Of a DNA stretch of 42,266 nucleotides, positions 41,596-42,266 are shown in pieces. This DNA is from Streptomyces sp. SID486 (GTDB lineage: Bacteria; Actinomycetota; Actinomycetes; Streptomycetales; Streptomycetaceae), in assembly GCF_009865385.1 (NCBI RefSeq), contig NZ_WWJT01000143.1:1-42266 (forward strand). Reading direction: 5' to 3'. The notes under the pieces are model-generated. The model worked only from the letters and a program-made list of their open reading frames with translations. It did no database searches and was not told where the DNA came from. The position numbers and the translations under genes were made by a program. Position 1 is the stretch's first letter, and every line of letters begins with the position of its first letter.

Positions 41596-41649
41596 TCGCA
41601 CCGGCCCGGACCGCCGTGCCGTTGCCTAGGCGGTCCGCCGTGCCCGTGC

Positions 41650-42150
41650 CTACCGGTCCGCCGCGGCGGTGGCCGTCGGGGTCGCGCCCGCGGCGCCCGT
41701 GTGCTCGCCGGACCGTTCGGTGAGCCCAGGGAAGGCTACGCTCTCCCCGCTCCAGCGCACCGCCCGCACCGCGGCCTCCCGCAGCGCCCCGGCCGCGTCG
41801 GCCCGCCGCGCGCCGGCCGTCGCCCGCACCAGGTCCGAGTACACCCCGGCCACCCGCTCCTCCAGCCGCGCGGCCAGCCGCACCGCGGCCGTACCGTCCT
41901 GGACCGGGAACGGCAGCGCGTACCCGGCGCTCGCGGCCACCGGTGTGCCGCCCAGGTCCCGCACCGCCCGCACCAGCGCGTCCCGCCGGGCCCGGTGGGC
42001 GTCGTACGCCGCCCGCGCCTCGGCCCGGTGCCGCGCGCCGACCAGCCCGCCGACGACGCCGTAGCCGTACACCGTCGCGTGCTCGGCCGCCAGCGCCGCC
42101 TGCAGCGCGGTGACCTCGGACTGCCCGGCCCGGTCCGTTCCCCCGCTCAC
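41650..42150 (-). CDS. DUF4439 ferritin-like domain protein
   Basis: A 166-residue helical protein. ALQAALAAEHATVYGYGVVGG is the first helix of the DUF4439 ferritin-like fold with its conserved Glu, His and Tyr, followed by AEARAAYDAHRARRDALVRAV, PFPVQDGTAAVRLAARLEERVAGVYSDLV, and an alanine-rich helical end. The C-terminal tail GAAGATPTATAAADR is unstructured. The start GTG overlaps the previous stop as GTGA, so it is coupled to the upstream gene. The function of this family is unknown; a metal or redox role is suggested only by fold. Confidence 0.78.
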   Translation of the reverse strand: MSGGTDRAGQSEVTALQAALAAEHATVYGYGVVGGLVGARHRAEARAAYDAHRARRDALVRAVRDLGGTPVAASAGYALPFPVQDGTAAVRLAARLEERVAGVYSDLVRATAGARRADAAGALREAAVRAVRWSGESVAFPGLTERSGEHTGAAGATPTATAAADR

Positions 42151-42266
42151 CTGGCACCCTCCGTCAGCAGGTACGCGTGCGCGGCACCGGCCGCCGCGAC
42201 CGACGCCAGCAGCCGCGCCAGCTCGCCCGGCACCGTCAGCAGCTCCCCGGCGCGGCGGTCGGCCAG
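42147..42266 (-). CDS. C-terminal fragment of a hypothetical protein upstream of the DUF4439 gene
   Basis: The last 39 codons are visible: LADRRAGELLTVPGELARL, then LLASVAAAGAAHAYLLTEGAR. The TGA overlaps the next start as GTGA. By its order and the repeated helix pattern it may be a second helical or lipoprotein partner of the DUF4439 gene. The start lies outside the window. Confidence 0.6.
   Translation of the reverse strand: MADRRAGELLTVPGELARLLASVAAAGAAHAYLLTEGAR

Overview
The window is high-GC actinobacterial DNA with almost exclusively G/C third codon positions, frequent GTG and TTG starts, GGAGG-type ribosome binding sites and a DasR-like operator in front of a chitinase gene. Together with the gene content this points to a Streptomyces chromosome. 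I see no tRNA or rRNA gene, CRISPR array, insertion sequence, integrase or other sign of recent transfer. The order ends in dxr - site-2 protease - ispG - GNAT - GNAT - proS, a conserved Streptomyces core segment, so this is ordinary chromosome with a strong catabolic theme.

Layout. 1-831: a degenerate ABC ATPase and the start of its probable membrane partner. 1041-5935: class III aminotransferase and Lrp/AsnC regulator, divergent from a 4-aminobutanal-type dehydrogenase followed by an orphan Tat lipoprotein polyamine-binding protein. 5992-11264: unrelated genes (a 22-bp repeat, a possibly frameshifted small gene pair, a leaderless membrane-protein gene, a 62-residue ORF, GDPD phosphodiesterase, a deaminase probably of the futalosine menaquinone pathway, a proline-rich DUF4190 protein, a NADAR protein). 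11473-18664: a tight polyamine operon of aldehyde dehydrogenase, binding protein, ATPase, two permeases and an FAD amine oxidoreductase. 18720-22286: an unknown gene behind a hairpin that hides its ribosome binding site, a secreted GH18 chitinase, a PAP2 phosphatase and a structured, repeat-rich intergenic stretch. 22287-30000: gabT, a membrane P-loop ATPase, a PucR-type regulator and another aldehyde dehydrogenase. 30361-32773: acyl-CoA dehydrogenase and a secreted lamin-tail protein. 32961-40378: dxr, rseP, ispG, two GNATs, proS. 40469-42266: an APH-fold protein without catalytic residues, a DUF4439 protein and the end of an upstream gene.

How the genes fit together. The cluster encodes a route from extracellular polyamines to succinate: uptake by PotABC plus binding proteins; putrescine to 4-aminobutanal by the aminotransferase, or oxidation of a gamma-glutamylated amine by the FAD enzyme (the glutamylating enzyme is not in the window); oxidation to 4-aminobutyrate by the dehydrogenases at 3131 and 11473; transamination by GabT; oxidation of succinic semialdehyde by the dehydrogenase at 28555. 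Lrp/AsnC and PucR proteins are the likely local regulators. dxr and ispG supply MEP-pathway isoprenoid precursors.

The most unusual features are non-coding. Six different tandem repeat families (periods of about 9, 22, 23-24, 27, 43 and 48 bp) each lie in or at the edge of a different spacer. The leader at 18720-18776 should sequester a ribosome binding site. A 14-bp palindrome overlaps the -35 box of a leaderless promoter at 6739. The phosphotransferase-like protein at 40469 has lost all the catalytic residues of its family.
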